From Carettochelys insculpta (Eukaryota; Chordata; Testudines; Carettochelyidae): DNA of 64,000 nt. A model generated the notes under the pieces. That model was not told the DNA's origin. It ran no database searches and saw only the letters and a list, made by a program, of their open reading frames with translations. Location of the stretch: contig NC_134150.1 of NCBI RefSeq assembly GCF_033958435.1, positions 39,117,501 to 39,181,500 on the forward strand, in the 5' to 3' direction. This document shows positions 53,750 through 64,000 of the stretch, in pieces. A program made the position numbers and the translations under genes. The stretch's first letter is position 1. Every line of letters begins with the position of its first letter.

Positions 53750-53928
53750 GTTCAATGGGGATAGGGGAGCAAAGCCCAGGGGTAAGTGGAGAACATGGAA
53801 ACCTCGGAGATGGGTCAGAAATGAAAGGGAGCACGGGCTATAATGGCAGAGTAAAAGGAGGGTGAAAGCAAAACTGGGAGGCGAGATCAAATCATCATCC
53901 TAGATGCCTATATACAAAAGCAAGAAGT

Positions 53929-56900
53929 ATGAGTAATAAGCAGGAAGAACTGGAAGTGCTAATAAATAAATACAACTATGACATCATTGGCATCACAGAA
54001 ACTTTGTGGGATAATACACATGATTGGAATGTTGATATGGAAGGGAACAGCTCGCTCAGGAAGGATAGATGGGGAAAAAGGGCGGAGGTGTTGCCTTATA
54101 TGTTAAAAATGTACACACATGGACTGAGGTGGAGCGGGACATTGGAAACAGATGTGTTGAGAGCTTCTGGATTAAGCTAACAGGGGTAAAAAACAAGGGT
54201 GATGTCCTGCTGGGAGTCTATTACAGGCCACCTACCCAGGTGGAAGAGGTGGATGAGGCTTTTTTTAAGCAACTAACAAAATCATCCGGGGCCCAGGATT
54301 TGGCGGTGGTGGGGGACTTCAACTATCCAGATATATGTTGGGAAACTAAGACAGCAGGGCACAGACTATCCAATAAGTTCTTGGACTGCATTGGAGACAA
54401 CTTTTTATTTCAGAAGTTTGAAAAAGCTACCGAGGGAAGCTGTTCTAGATGTGATTTTAACAAACAGGGGGGAACTGATTGAGAATTTGAAAGTGGAAGG
54501 CAGCTTGGGTGAAAGTGATCATGAAATCACAGCATTCACAATTCTAAGGAAGTGTAAAAGGGAGAACAGCACAATAGTGCCAATGAATTTCAGGAAGGCA
54601 GATTGTGGTAAACGCAGAGAGCTGGTAGGTAGGGTCCCATGGGAAGCAAGACTGAGAGGAAAAACAGCTGAGGAGAGTTAGCAGTTTTTCAAAGGGACAT
54701 TATTAAGGGCCCAAAAGCAACCTATTCCACTGGGTAGGAAAGATAGAAAATACGGCAAAAGACCACCTTAGCTTAACCAGGAGATCTTGCATGGTATCAA
54801 AATAAAAAAGGAGTCATAAAAAATGGAAACTAGGGCAAATTACAAAGGATGAATATAGGCAAATAACACAGGAATGCAGGAGCAAGATTAGAAAGGCAAA
54901 GACACAAAATAAGCTCATACTAGCTACAGGCACAAACGAAAACAAGAAGACTTTTTATAAATACATTAGAAGCAAGAGGAAGGACCAAGGACAGGGTAGG
55001 CCCATTGCTCAGTGAGGAGGAAGAAACAGTAACAGGAAACTTGGAAATGGCAGAGATGCTTAATGACTTCTTTGTTTTGGTCTTCACCGAGAAGTCTGAA
55101 GAAGGAATGCCTAACACAGTGAGTGCTAGTGGGAAAGGGGTAGGTTTACAAGATAAAATAAAAATAAAAAATAAAAAAAAAACAAGTTAAAAATCACTTA
55201 GAAAAGTTAGATGTCTTCAAGTCACCACGGCCTGATGAAATGTATCCTAGGGTACTCAAGAAGCTGATAGAGGAGGTATCTGAGCCATTAGATACCATCT
55301 TTGGAAAATCATGGGAGACAGGAGAGATTCCAGAAGACTGGAAAAAGGCAAATATAGTGCCCAGCTATGAAAAGGGGAATGGGAACAATGCAGGAAACTA
55401 CAGACCACTCAATTTAACTTCTATTCCAGGAAAGATGATGGAGCAAGTAATGAAAGAAATCATCTGCAAACACCTGGAAGGTGGTAAGGTGATAGGGAAC
55501 AGCCAGCATGGATTTGTAAAGAACAAATCATGTCAAAGCAATCAGATAGCTTTCTTTGATAGGATAGCAAGCCCTGTGGATAAGGGAGAAGCAGTGGATG
55601 TGGTATACCTAGACTTTAGTAAAGCATTTGATATGGTCTCGCATGATATTCTTATCAATAAACTAGGCAGATACAACTTAGATGGGGCTACTATAAGGTG
55701 GGTGCAAAACTGGCTGGATAACAGTACTCAGAGAGTAGTTATTAATGGTTCTCAATCCTGCTGGAAAAGTATAACAAGTGGGATTCAGCAGCGGTCTGTT
55801 TTGGGACCGGTTCTGTTCAATAACTTCATCAACGATTTAGATATTGGCATAAAAAGTACACTTATTAAGTCTGCAGATGATACCAAGCTGGGAGGGGTTG
55901 CAACTGCTTTGGAGGATAGGGTCATAATTCAAAATGATCTGGACAAATTGGAGAAATGGTCTGAGGTAAACAGGATGAAGTTGAATAAAGACAAATGCAA
56001 AGTGCTCCACTTAGGAAGGAGTAATCAGTTTCACACAAACACAATGGGAAGCGACCATCTAGGAAGGAGTATGGCAGAAAGGGATCTAGGGGTTATAGTG
56101 AACCACAAGCTAAATATGAGTCAACAGTGTGATGCTATTGCAAAAAAAACCAAACATAATTCTGGGATGCATTAACAGTTGTGCTATAAGGAAGACATGA
56201 GAAGTCATTCTTCCGCTCTGCTCTGCGCTGGTTAGGCCTCACTTGGAGTATTGTGTCCACTTCTGGGCACCACGGCTGTGTCTACACGTGCACGCTACTT
56301 CGAAGTAGCGGCAGTAACTTCGAAATAGCGCCCGTCACGTCTACACGTGTTGGGCGCTATTTCGAAGTTGAAATCGACGTTAGGCGGCGAGACGTCGAAG
56401 TCGCTAACCCCATGAGGGGATGGGAATAGCGCCCTACTTCGACGTTCAACATCGAAGTAGGGACGTGTAGACGATCCGCGTCCCGCAACATTGAAATAGC
56501 GGGGTCCTCCATGGCGGCCATCAGCTGGGGGGTTGAGAGATACTCTCTCTCCAGCCCTTGCGGGGCTCTGTGGTCACCGTGGGCAGCAGCCCTTAGCCCA
56601 GGGCTTCTGGCTGCTGCTGCTGCAGCTGGGGGTCCGTGCTGCATATACAGGGTCTGCAACTAGTTGTTGGCTCTGTGTATCTTGCACTGTTTAATGAAAG
56701 TGTGTCTGGGAGGGGCCCTTTAAGGGAGCGACTTGCTGTTGAGTCCGCCCCGTGACCCTGTCTGCAGCTGTGCCTGGCTCCCTTATTTCGATGTGTGGTA
56801 CTTTGACGTGTAGACGTTCCCTCGCTGCGCCTATTTCGATGTCGGGCTGCGCAACGTCGAAGTTGAACATCGACGTTGCCAGCCCTGGAGGACGTGTAGA

Positions 56901-57375
56901 CGTTATTCGTCGAAATAGACTATTTCGATGTCGCAACATCGAAATAAGCTATTTCGATGTTGGGTGCACGTGTAGACGTAGCCCACATGTCAAGAAAGAT
57001 GTGGAGAAATTGGAAAGGGTACAGAAAAGAGCAACAAGAATGATCAAAGGTCTAGAGAACAGGAGCTATGAAGAAAGGCTGAAAGAACTGGGCTTGTTTA
57101 GTTTGGAAAACAGAAGATTGAGGGGGGACATGATAACGTTTTTCGGGTATCTAAAAGGGTGTCATAAGGAGGAGGGAGAAAACTTATTCTTGGCCTCTGA
57201 GGATAGAACAGGAAGCAATGGGCTTAAACTGCAGCAAGGGAGGTTTAGGTTGGACATTAGGAAAAAGTTCCCAACTGTCGGGGTGCTCAAACACTGGAAT
57301 ATATTGCCTAGGGAGGTTGTGGAATCTCCATCTCCAGAGATATTTAAGAGCAGGTTAGATAAATGTCTATCAGGG
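53929..57375 (+). pseudogene. CR1 ORF2 remnant: endonuclease and reverse transcriptase
   Basis: The apurinic-type endonuclease shows YDIIGITETLWDN (catalytic Glu), [24 protein letters not shown] and, in a third frame, [11 protein letters not shown]. The reverse transcriptase frame 55240-56175 has NYRPLNLTSIPGKMMEQV, YLDFSKAFDMVSH, QRSVLGPVLFNNFINDL and KSADDTKLGG, where the usual Phe/Tyr of the ADD box is Ser. After the inserted element the C-terminal part resumes with KKDVEKLERVQKRATRMIKG and SLENRRLRGDMI. ORF2 normally nicks target DNA and copies the CR1 RNA from the nick. Frameshifts near 54110, 54450 and 54700-55200, plus the insertion, abolish function. Confidence 0.9.
56274..56983. mobile_element. 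710-bp Harbinger-type element, second copy, inserted in CR1
   Basis: The left end GGCTGTGTCTACACGTGCAC and the complemented right end GGCTACGTCTACACGTGCAC flank a body that is the inverted equivalent of 19504-20214 along its whole length. The palindromic TTCGAA/CGAAATAG blocks and the GC-rich middle are all present. It is flanked by CAC on both sides (56271-56273, 56984-56986). Removing the element and one CAC restores the CR1 ORF2 reading frame through HFWAPHVKKD, so this is a clean insertion. The frame running from 56752 to 57435 is a chimera of this element and CR1. Confidence 0.92.
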
Positions 57376-57376
57376 A

Positions 57377-57470
57377 TGAGGCAGAGTGACCAGGGGAGCG
57401 AAGCAGACAGGGGGGCTGCAGACAGGGGAGTTTAAGAGGGAGAGCAAGTGATCCTCCTGCTGAAGCGGCT
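57377..57470 (+). mobile_element. CR1 5'-UTR fragment fused to the CR1 3' end
   Basis: 'gaggcagagtgaccagggga', 'gcgaagcagacagg' and 'aggggagtttaagagggaga' closely match the 5' UTR at 52598-52668 ('gaggcagagtgcccagggaa', 'gcgaagcagacagg'). It begins exactly where the ORF2 tail stops. The right boundary is uncertain. Confidence 0.75.
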
Positions 57471-59550
57471 GCCAGGTGAGAGTACTAGCTTTTGGGGGGA
57501 GTGAGTGGGCTTGACTCATGAGGCAGGGGGCCACATCCCTCCCCCTTGAGTGCTCTGGGTGTAGTGCCCAGGGCAGCCCCAACTTTGCAGGCCTGGCCCC
57601 ACCCCTGCTCCACCCTTCCCCCAAGTCCTGCTCCGGTCCACCCTACCCCCTTTCCTGAAGCCCCCTCCCCTGAGCAATGCGAGCCGGGGGATTAGCAGGG
57701 GAGCCTTGCATGGGGCAACAGGAGTCAGCCCCCCTCCCATGCACACCACAGTGTCAGGAGCCAGAGTGAGCTGGCAGCCTGCTCTGCTCTGCCACCCTCT
57801 GCCATCACGCCAAGCTCTGCAGCTCGTGGGGCCGGGATGCTGTTTTCTGCTGCCATGGTGAAGCTGAGCGCTGGGGGCTGGAAGAGGGTGCTAGGGCAGA
57901 ATAGAGCAGGCTGCCAGCTTGCGCCGGCTCCCACCAATGCAGTGAGTGGGAGGGACCTACTCCTGCTGCCTCCCCCATGCCAGCTCCCTCCAGGTAATCC
58001 CCCAGCTGCCCTGGGCCCTGCCGGCTCCATCGCCATGGGAGCCCATCCCATCCATAAAACAGTTGAGGCAGCTAATAAAGGGGGGGCCCAAAAGGCAGGG
58101 TCTGGGGAGGCCAGCCTGAATCATCCTGTGGAAGGGACAGCCCTGCATGGTTCCCAGACTCGCCCCAAGTGATTTTTATGCTTCAGCAAGTTTTACACCC
58201 CCACCACCACCCATTAATCCTTATGAACATATAGGGTGGCAGGCATGGGGGAGGTTGATAAGCAGAAGCAGTTGCTGTATCAGGATTCGCACCTGCCTTC
58301 ACTGAAACCAAGAGCCAGACCCTTACATGCTCCCCTGGCTGTGCAGAACTTTACAAGAGACATTGGGGAATAATTAGCCTGAATAAGACTCAGAATCATC
58401 CCAGCACATTTGAACATGTTCGTTGCAAAGCGTTAGCCGCCTCCACCTCCATCCAGTCCCCAACCCACCCAGAGCCTCAAAGCTATTTCAGGCACCTAAC
58501 CTCCATTGATTTCAATGGGATTTGTACTTCTAAAGACCTTTGAGGATCTGGTCATCATCCAGTACACATAGCCTATGAAGGGCTGTTGCACCAGCCGGAG
58601 GGAACACACTTGATGGTGTTGCATCCTGTTCCTAGATTTGGCACAATCCTGTGAATCCACAAATCTCTGGTGCAGCCCGGAGCAGCACCAGGGCTTTTAC
58701 CCTGCCCTGTGTCACTGCATGGTGCACTCCGGCATGTTTGCCCATGTTGGTGCTGTGACCAAAGAGCACGCAACACCCAGTGCTGAGTTTGTAACGAGAG
58801 AGGTGCCGGAGCTCAAGGGATTTTTTTGCATGCCTCACTAATGCAGCAAGCCCAGAGGTTCTGGGGCAATGAACTGCCAAGTTAGATGTACCAGGCCAGG
58901 GCTTGGCCCTAGCACAGATTAAGCACTGAAGATGCAGGAGGCCAAATGTGAGCGACCCAGAACTTTGGGCTGGAGAGAAACACTGCAACACAGCCCAGCG
59001 CTATTAATAAAAGGAGCTTGTTTCCTGGTTCTGCAGACCTGAGTGATGTCACCGATTTCCCCCAACGGTGAGCTGATTCCAAGCCTGAGCAAGGTGGCAT
59101 TCCACAAAGCTTCGCCCTGAAGTCAGGGAGCCTCCCATGTGCCGAAGGCTAGCAGGGTTGGGCCCCTCAGCTGAAATTCAGCCCTGTATGGAGATGCAGC
59201 ACTTACGGCCTCAAGGCAGAGCTTAAGTGGCCCCTGTATGTTGCCTGGTCCTTGCGGTTGGCCCTCAGCACGAGTGGACTTTACCTCTAGTGGTGAAAAT
59301 TACAGGCAGCTGAGAACTATGCTGCTTGCTGTATTTGAATCAGAGTAAAGCCCTCGCAGTGCAGGATCATCCCTTACAGCACATTTGCTAGTGCTTTGTC
59401 TAGTCTTGTTTCAGATGCCCCCAAGTCCTGGGCCTCCACCACTTCTGCTCTGTTCGCTTCTCACACACCTATTTGCCCTGAGCCATTGTGATGAAACACA
59501 TTTCGTTGCAAGGAGATTATAGACTGAACCACCTCATTATACTCCCACCT
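57471..59550. other. GC-rich then unique-looking DNA, no recognised gene
   Basis: 57500-58160 is C/G-rich, with polypyrimidine runs and a 'ggcctggccccacccctgct' phrase like the flank of the palindromic repeat family. Frames on both strands overlap there. 58160-59550 has no supported feature apart from a 'ccattgatttcaatggga' phrase at about 58503. Confidence 0.45.
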
Positions 59551-59561
59551 AGCAATGGGAA

Positions 59562-59671
59562 CAAGGATCAGAAGGGTCGCCCATGTTAGTCTGTACCTGC
59601 AAAACCAACGAAAAGTCCTGTGGCACCTTATCTGTTAGTCTTTAAGGTGCCCCAGGACGTCTCATTGTTTA
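59562..59671. mobile_element. Minimal PLE-derived fold-back with 11-bp duplication
   Basis: Only the outer parts of the arms remain. 'cagaagggtcgcccatgtta' and 'aaaagtcctgtggcacctta' face 'agtctttaaggtgccccagg' in inverted orientation, with the hairpin lost. It is flanked by identical AGCAATGGGAA (59551-59561, 59672-59682). Confidence 0.88.
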
Positions 59672-59682
59672 AGCAATGGGAA

Positions 59683-59996
59683 GTTGTTTTCTGAATTATT
59701 TCTTAGACCTTTTTATGGGAGTAGGGACTTGGGTAAAGCTTCCCAAAGCACCACCCGCTCCAGGCTGTGGTTTATCTGCTGATCAATAACACTCTGATCT
59801 GGCCCCAGGGGTACAGATGTTTCGCCTGCAGGAGCTGCAGACTGTGACTGTGACTCCTCAGCATGGCAACCTGTAAAGCCCCTTCATTTCTCACAACCCA
59901 CGGCGAGGTTATAATTATATTAGAATTTCCAGGCTCTTTCAGAGACTTAGAATTTCCCACATCCACCCTAAACAGCCTGTGTCTCAGACCAGGCAC
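59683..59996. other. No recognised feature
   Basis: Unique-looking sequence upstream of the unexplained open frame. Nothing supported. Confidence 0.45.
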
Positions 59997-60902
59997 ATGG
60001 GTTTATTTTCCCCTTCAATTTGGTGTGACACCAGCCTGCAGCCTTCACGACTTACCTTCACAAAGAGGATGAGCTTCGGTCTCTGCGGTGGGTGCAAAAG
60101 AGGAACTGAGACAGAGCTGCACGTAGAGGTCGTTTTAAAGAATGCACAGGAAGAGTTTTTGAGATTCCTCCCCTCTCTGCACAACCATTGCCATGACCTT
60201 CTCACTGCCCTGTCCATCGTCTCTTGTCATGATCATCCTGCCCCCTGCCTCTCCTTCCTTCCCACAATCACCTTTTCCTCTTTTCCCCGCCAGTGCCACC
60301 TTCCCCCACCCCATCCTCACTGCTTCACCACACTCACCACTCTGTCACCTCATCGCCCAGTCCTTCCCAGGGCCACTTTTTTTCTCTATCCTCAGCATCT
60401 ACTTTGCCCCAACACCACCATCAGCCTTTTCTCCACTGTAGGCTGCTACCTCATCGCTAGGAAGCAGAGTGTATTGGTTTTTTTCTTTAAAAAAAAGGAA
60501 AAAACTATTTTGGAAACCAAAATTGAACTGACAAATGCATCTCTAAGCCCTCCTCCTCCACCTGAAAATGGCCACAGTAGTGAGGCCCTCCCCAAATTAT
60601 ACAGCCCCTTAAATGCCCAGAGCTCAAGGTCTTTCTTGGCTATAAATCCTCTGGTACTTTGTTTTCTAATTGCCCTCCTTGGGAAGCAAGGACAGAATAA
60701 TCTGGAGGCCTCCTCTGCAGCCCGCAGGCACATTCATGAGCCAGATTTACCAGGGGAGAAGTGGTTACTTCTCAAGAGAAATACAGAACAGAAAGACCCC
60801 AGAGAGAGAATCACTTTGTGTTTCAGAACCTCTGTGTGGCTTCCACATACACCCCAAAGGTTCTCCTCTGGCCTGCAGCAAACCGGTGAGGCACGATGTT
60901 AA
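59997..60902 (+). other. Long open frame of unknown nature
   Basis: An open frame runs from a non-ATG codon at 59979, with its first ATG at 59997, to a stop at 60902 (about 301 codons). It is the longest frame here not explained by a transposon. The translation shows no domain I know. It includes a Ser/Pro/His-rich middle, a run of FFFKKKEK and a PPPPP run. The DNA is pyrimidine-rich on the plus strand (60190-60450), which depletes stop codons. Most likely a chance frame, but not proven to be. Confidence 0.25.
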
Positions 60903-61509
60903 TTTGAAAGCGATTGTCCTGTAGAAGGCAATTGTGTGCGAAAATGGGAAACGCTGCCATTTCAATGGCCTGCAAATTGTTCCTTGATAGCCACTTGCGC
61001 TTTGGAGCAATCTAAGCTAAGGCTCTGATCCAAAGCCCACCGGCATCAATGAGAAGACTGCAGCTGACTTCAGTGAGCTGAATCAGGCCCCAAATGAGAT
61101 CCATGCAGCAAGACACTGGCTGCCCCAAGTTCAACTAGAGCTGTGGTTTCAGCCTAGTTGCCTTTGTGTGGTGCATCTAAGGCTCCCGGTACGGTCCTCA
61201 GGAGTTACATGGATTGCAGCTGCTGAACGGCTGTCTTGAGAACCCTTGTGCTAGTTGCTTCAGTATTCTCTCCCTGCAGTGCCAGGTGCATTTCAGCAGG
61301 GCGTGCCAGGTTCTTCAGGGTCCATTTCATACTCAACCCAAGGCACAACTTCATAGTCATCTCCATGCTGGAGATAGTTAACCAGAGCAGTGTCCCAGCC
61401 TCCAGGGACCTCAGCAGGAAAGCCTAGAAAGGGCTTTGGAGAGAGCACAAGATGCATGATGAGAAGAGACACAGGGTCATAGTGTCAGAGGGTCAGGACA
61501 AGTGTTCCA
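60903..61509. other. No recognised feature
   Basis: 61024-61105 contains the recurrent 'gacttcagtgag'-type phrase. Nothing else supported. Confidence 0.45.
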
Positions 61510-61772
61510 GCATTGCCGAGAGCCACTGCAAGCCCTGGGGCAAGGTGGGAGAGGGGCCTGGCTCTGTGCCCAAGAAGGGACAGGGCCAATGGCAGAAGGG
61601 GTCTAAAGCACTTGGCCCTCCGAGCCACCAGGACCACGGTGCTGCGACTCCTTCCCGGAGTTGTGCTGCTGTGGCAATTCAAAGGGGCCCAGAGCTCCAG
61701 GCTGCCTGGAAAAGGCAGGCATAGGGGAAATTGCCTCCTTTGTCATCCTCCCACAACACCTGCTGGCAGGCC
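61510..61772 (-). repeat. CTTTGAAATGCC palindromic repeat, copy 7
   Basis: 'agagccactgcaagccctgg', 'ggcaaggtgggagaggggcc', 'agaagggacagggccaatgg', 'ggcaattcaaaggggcccag', 'agctccaggctgcctgg' and 'cacctgctggcaggcctg'. The second palindromic arm is partly lost. It is followed directly by a hAT element. Confidence 0.65.
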
Positions 61773-61948
61773 TGAGGGTTCCCCCTAATTTTTTCCATTT
61801 GTGGGCAAAAGCAGTTTTGTTTCTGTGCACCCCAGCATGTGCAGATGTGCCACCAATAGAAACACACGCTGCCCGGCTGTGGACAGCCATGGGCGTTGCG
61901 CTAATCAGCTGGGGAGCTGCCCAAACTGTCAGCTTATGGGGAATGCTG
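61773..61948. mobile_element. Non-autonomous hAT element (CAGTGTTCCCT family)
   Basis: 'gagggttccccctaattttt' start, 'tgtgcaccccagcatgtgca', 'acacgctgcccggctgtgga', 'gcgctaatcagctggggagc', and end 'atggggaatgctg'. Same order as 4520-4705. The target duplication is not recognisable. Confidence 0.75.
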
Positions 61949-62994
61949 GTCAGGACCCCTGTCAAAATCTGCACGTGAGTCCATTTAACAAGCCAAGGAG
62001 GCAGACCCCACAACCCCGGCTTATGCCAATGTGTAAATCACAGTGAGGCAGCTGCTCCTTTTCATCAAGAGGAACTTGACGCATGTCCTCTATGTCAGCT
62101 GCACTGTGTGGCAGGGTCTCTCCAGCAGGCAAAGTCTGAGCCAATTTAGAGCACAGTAAGACCAAGCAGTGTTGGTTTTCTGCACAGCTCTAAGACAGGT
62201 GCTCGTAGATCATTAAGAAATTACACCTGTGGCCCCTGCCTCAGTAGGACCTTTGTTTGATCTAGAAGTCAGATACACTGGCTGATTACAGGAGGCTTCG
62301 GGGAGATACAGTACTTCAGCCCCCGGGGTGCTGTTTGGTGAGGGATGTTTAAAAGAAAACATCCTGCAGCTGGGATGTGGCAACAGCCTTGCCCTCTCCC
62401 TTTTTCCAAACAAAACCAGGATCGTGAGAGCATCTGTGTGGCAGCAAGAGCAGCCCTGGCTCACGTCACTAGACTCTCAGCCCAGCATAAACAGGAAAGG
62501 TCCCTTCTGGAGTTGTACGTATGTGTCGTTATCAACTATAACGCCACTTGTCACCACCACCTCCTAGGTCACCGTGTCTCATTACACGAACACCCAGGAA
62601 AGCTGGTGGGCTCCTGGTTTGACTAGGCACTGCTTAAAGTGGCAGCTCAAACCAGTGGCTGCATGAGCCCCAGGAGTCCAGCTCTGTGGGTGGGTCATTG
62701 CAGCCCTTGTTTTCCCCTCTCTGACAGGTTGTTTCCTTAAGGCCTAGCAGGCAAATCCTGCAGTCCTCACTCAGGCAAAACGCCCACTGATGTCAGTCAA
62801 ATCGAAAGCCACCACGCGCCAGCAAACACGAGTTCTCATTGAGGTGGACGAGGCAGGACACTGGGAAGATTTTGCCAGGCTCTGGACAAAGTAAGGGGGA
62901 GGGCTCCAGGGCCCCTGGAGGGGGCAAGACATTCGGCAAACGGGGCAGGGCTGGGGGCTAACTGCCTCCCCACAGCCATTCAGCTCCACTCAAG
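61949..62994. other. No recognised feature
   Basis: No supported gene. A GC-rich part near 62880-62980 vaguely resembles the palindromic repeat flank. Confidence 0.45.
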
Positions 62995-63176
62995 GGGGAG
63001 GGATAGCTCCGTGGTCTGAGCATGGGTCTGCTAAAGCTTAGGTTATGAGCTCAATCCTTGAGGGTGCCATTAAGGGACTAGGGCAAGTAGATGTCAGAGA
63101 TGGTGCTTGGTCCTGCTGAGAGGGCAGGGGACTGGATTAGATGACCTCCTGAGGCTTCTTCCAGTTCCAGGAGATG
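62995..63176 (+). mobile_element. Cryptodire tRNA-derived SINE (CryI type), full length
   Basis: Begins 'gggggagggatagctccgtg'. The A-box-like TAGCTCCGTGG lies at 63004-63014 and the B-box-like GAGCTCAATCC at 63047-63057. The body has 'gaccttgagggtgcca'-type and 'ggtcctgctgagagggcagg' segments, and the 3' end 'ggattagatgacctcctgag' resembles CR1 tails. Polymerase III would transcribe it from the internal boxes, and reverse transcription is presumably by a LINE enzyme. This SINE family is known from cryptodire turtles, which is the main taxonomic clue. Confidence 0.9.
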
Positions 63177-63204
63177 TATGTATCTCCTATTTCATATATA
63201 TTAA

Positions 63205-63350
63205 CACACCTCCCAAGTCCCTGGTGGCAAATGAAAGGGCCCAGCATTTCCATGGTAGCAGCAGCCAGGAGCTCTATCCTTTTCAAACCACCGGGCCCCT
63301 GGACAGCTTCCCCCTTTGCTCCCCTGACCCACCTGTCGGCAGGCCTGGAA
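63205..63350 (-). repeat. CTTTGAAATGCC palindromic repeat, copy 8 (partial)
   Basis: 'tggcaaatgaaagggcccag', 'gcagcagccaggagctctat', 'ccttttcaaaccaccgggcc', 'cctggacagcttcccccttt' and 'acctgtcggcaggcctgg'. The core and one flank are present. The long GC-rich flank is missing. Confidence 0.6.
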
Positions 63351-64000
63351 TGAGGCAATCTGTTCGCAAATCCATGCTCTATTACAGCCTTCAGTTCTTA
63401 AGCTGTTCTGCTGAGTCCTGAATCATTTGCCTGTGTGACCAGCCCTGGCACAGTTTGCGTTACATTCACAGTGAGGACCACCCCAAACACCTTTGGATTT
63501 CAGATGGCGTTGGTAGCATCTATTTGTAGGCTGCAAGGAAGGGCACAAAGTTATCAAGTGGTTCTCATTGTCATACTTTGCATTTCATATTCTTTAAGGA
63601 AATCTCCTTCTGTGAGTCCTAAGCACACTACATTTCACAGATGCCCTTCATTGCTCCATCCCTTAGAGATTCAGCTAAGAAAGTTCTTGTTTCTTATGCT
63701 AACTAAATGTAAACCAGCCTCAGAAGATCAGTCTCCTACAAGTACCTGGCTACTACAGTAGCAGCCATAGAAAGGAGGCAAGCCACTCTTGTGTAATTGA
63801 ACATGCTGTGACCTTCTTGTCACCTTGATGCATCGGTGTATTTATTACAAACTGCTCATGAGATACCACAGATAGATCCAGGTTAGGACAGTTAGTCTGT
63901 GCAACCTCTATCGGTGGAGAAGATTCAGACCTGGCCCCTAAGTTCACCAACTTTCTTCTGAAGTCTCATGAAGGAAAATAATAATTACAGCTGCCTTTCT
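63351..64000. other. No recognised feature
   Basis: AT-rich sequence to the window end, no supported gene or repeat. Confidence 0.5.

Larger units (their letters stand above)
52412..57378 (+). mobile_element. Near full-length CR1 LINE, split by a Harbinger-type insertion
   Basis: The order is 5' UTR (about 52412-52771), ORF1 remnant (52772-53749), a short spacer, and ORF2 remnant (about 53929-57375). The 710-bp element at 56274-56983 sits in the ORF2 C-terminal region. Without it the CR1 is about 4.25 kb, close to a complete element. Where a normal CR1 3' UTR should begin (after 'gataaatgtctatcagggat' at 57358), the sequence instead continues as a copy of its own 5' UTR (57377 on). It has several frameshifts but retains recognisable domains throughout. 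Its 5' completeness is unusual, since most CR1 copies are truncated. Confidence 0.92.

Noticed and set aside
56752..57435. 227-codon plus-strand open frame
   Set aside because: It starts inside the 710-bp Harbinger-type element and runs through the junction into CR1 ORF2 and then the fused 5'-UTR copy. It is a chimeric frame, not a gene.
57837..58172. 111-codon frame in GC-rich DNA
   Set aside because: Overlapping minus-strand frames exist over the same bases. No motif, splice context or conservation clue.
62995..63060. Possible tRNA gene
   Set aside because: The A- and B-box-like motifs belong to the tRNA-derived head of the CryI SINE. The cloverleaf is degenerate and a SINE body follows.

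Overview
This window is vertebrate, almost certainly chelonian (turtle) nuclear DNA. The clearest markers are two copies of the tRNA-derived cryptodire SINE (CryI type; 62995-63176 plus strand, 39808-39993 minus strand) and many CR1 LINEs with a reptile-type 3' tail. The rest is DNA transposons, Penelope-like retroelements (PLEs) and old MIR/L3-like repeats. The terminal arms of the PLE copies resemble those I associate with soft-shelled turtles, but that is only a guess. I found no host protein-coding exon, tRNA, rRNA, snRNA or CRISPR array. The region reads as intergenic or intronic DNA, and nearly every long open frame lies inside a transposon.

Layout. 0-16 kb: old L3/MIR-like fragments, a Tigger-like element, several hAT elements (four with exact or near-exact 8-bp target duplications), one Harbinger-type MITE, one PLE fold-back and two copies of an unclassified palindromic repeat. 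16-27 kb: four more Harbinger-type MITEs, including a striking 711-bp element at 19504-20214. The same block has a PLE remnant with a GIY-YIG endonuclease fragment between inverted arms (21041-22044), a decayed PIF/Harbinger transposase (about 24040-24725) and a 1.4-kb LTR-like repeat. 27-45 kb: a young CR1 copy on the minus strand with a nearly open reverse transcriptase (28209-29743), PLE fold-backs, MITEs, hATs and long featureless stretches. 45-58 kb: nested insertions, an RTE-like LINE end, two hAT copies, an old CR1, and then an almost full-length CR1 (about 52412-57378). That CR1 has ORF1 (Cys-rich finger plus SGNH esterase) and ORF2 (endonuclease plus reverse transcriptase), and is split by a second 710-bp copy of the Harbinger-type element. 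58-64 kb: mostly single-copy-looking DNA with a few repeats and one unexplained open frame (59997-60902).

How the parts relate. CR1 enzymes would have mobilised the CR1 copies and probably the tRNA-derived SINEs, whose 3' ends resemble CR1. The decayed PIF/Harbinger transposase represents the class of enzyme that would have moved the GGCTAYGTCTACACTA-ended MITEs. The GIY-YIG/reverse-transcriptase PLE is the source of the short palindromic fold-backs, which keep only its inverted arms and have 11-14-bp target duplications. Most host-independent reading frames are broken. The best-preserved is the CR1 reverse transcriptase at 28407-29730, with one frameshift.
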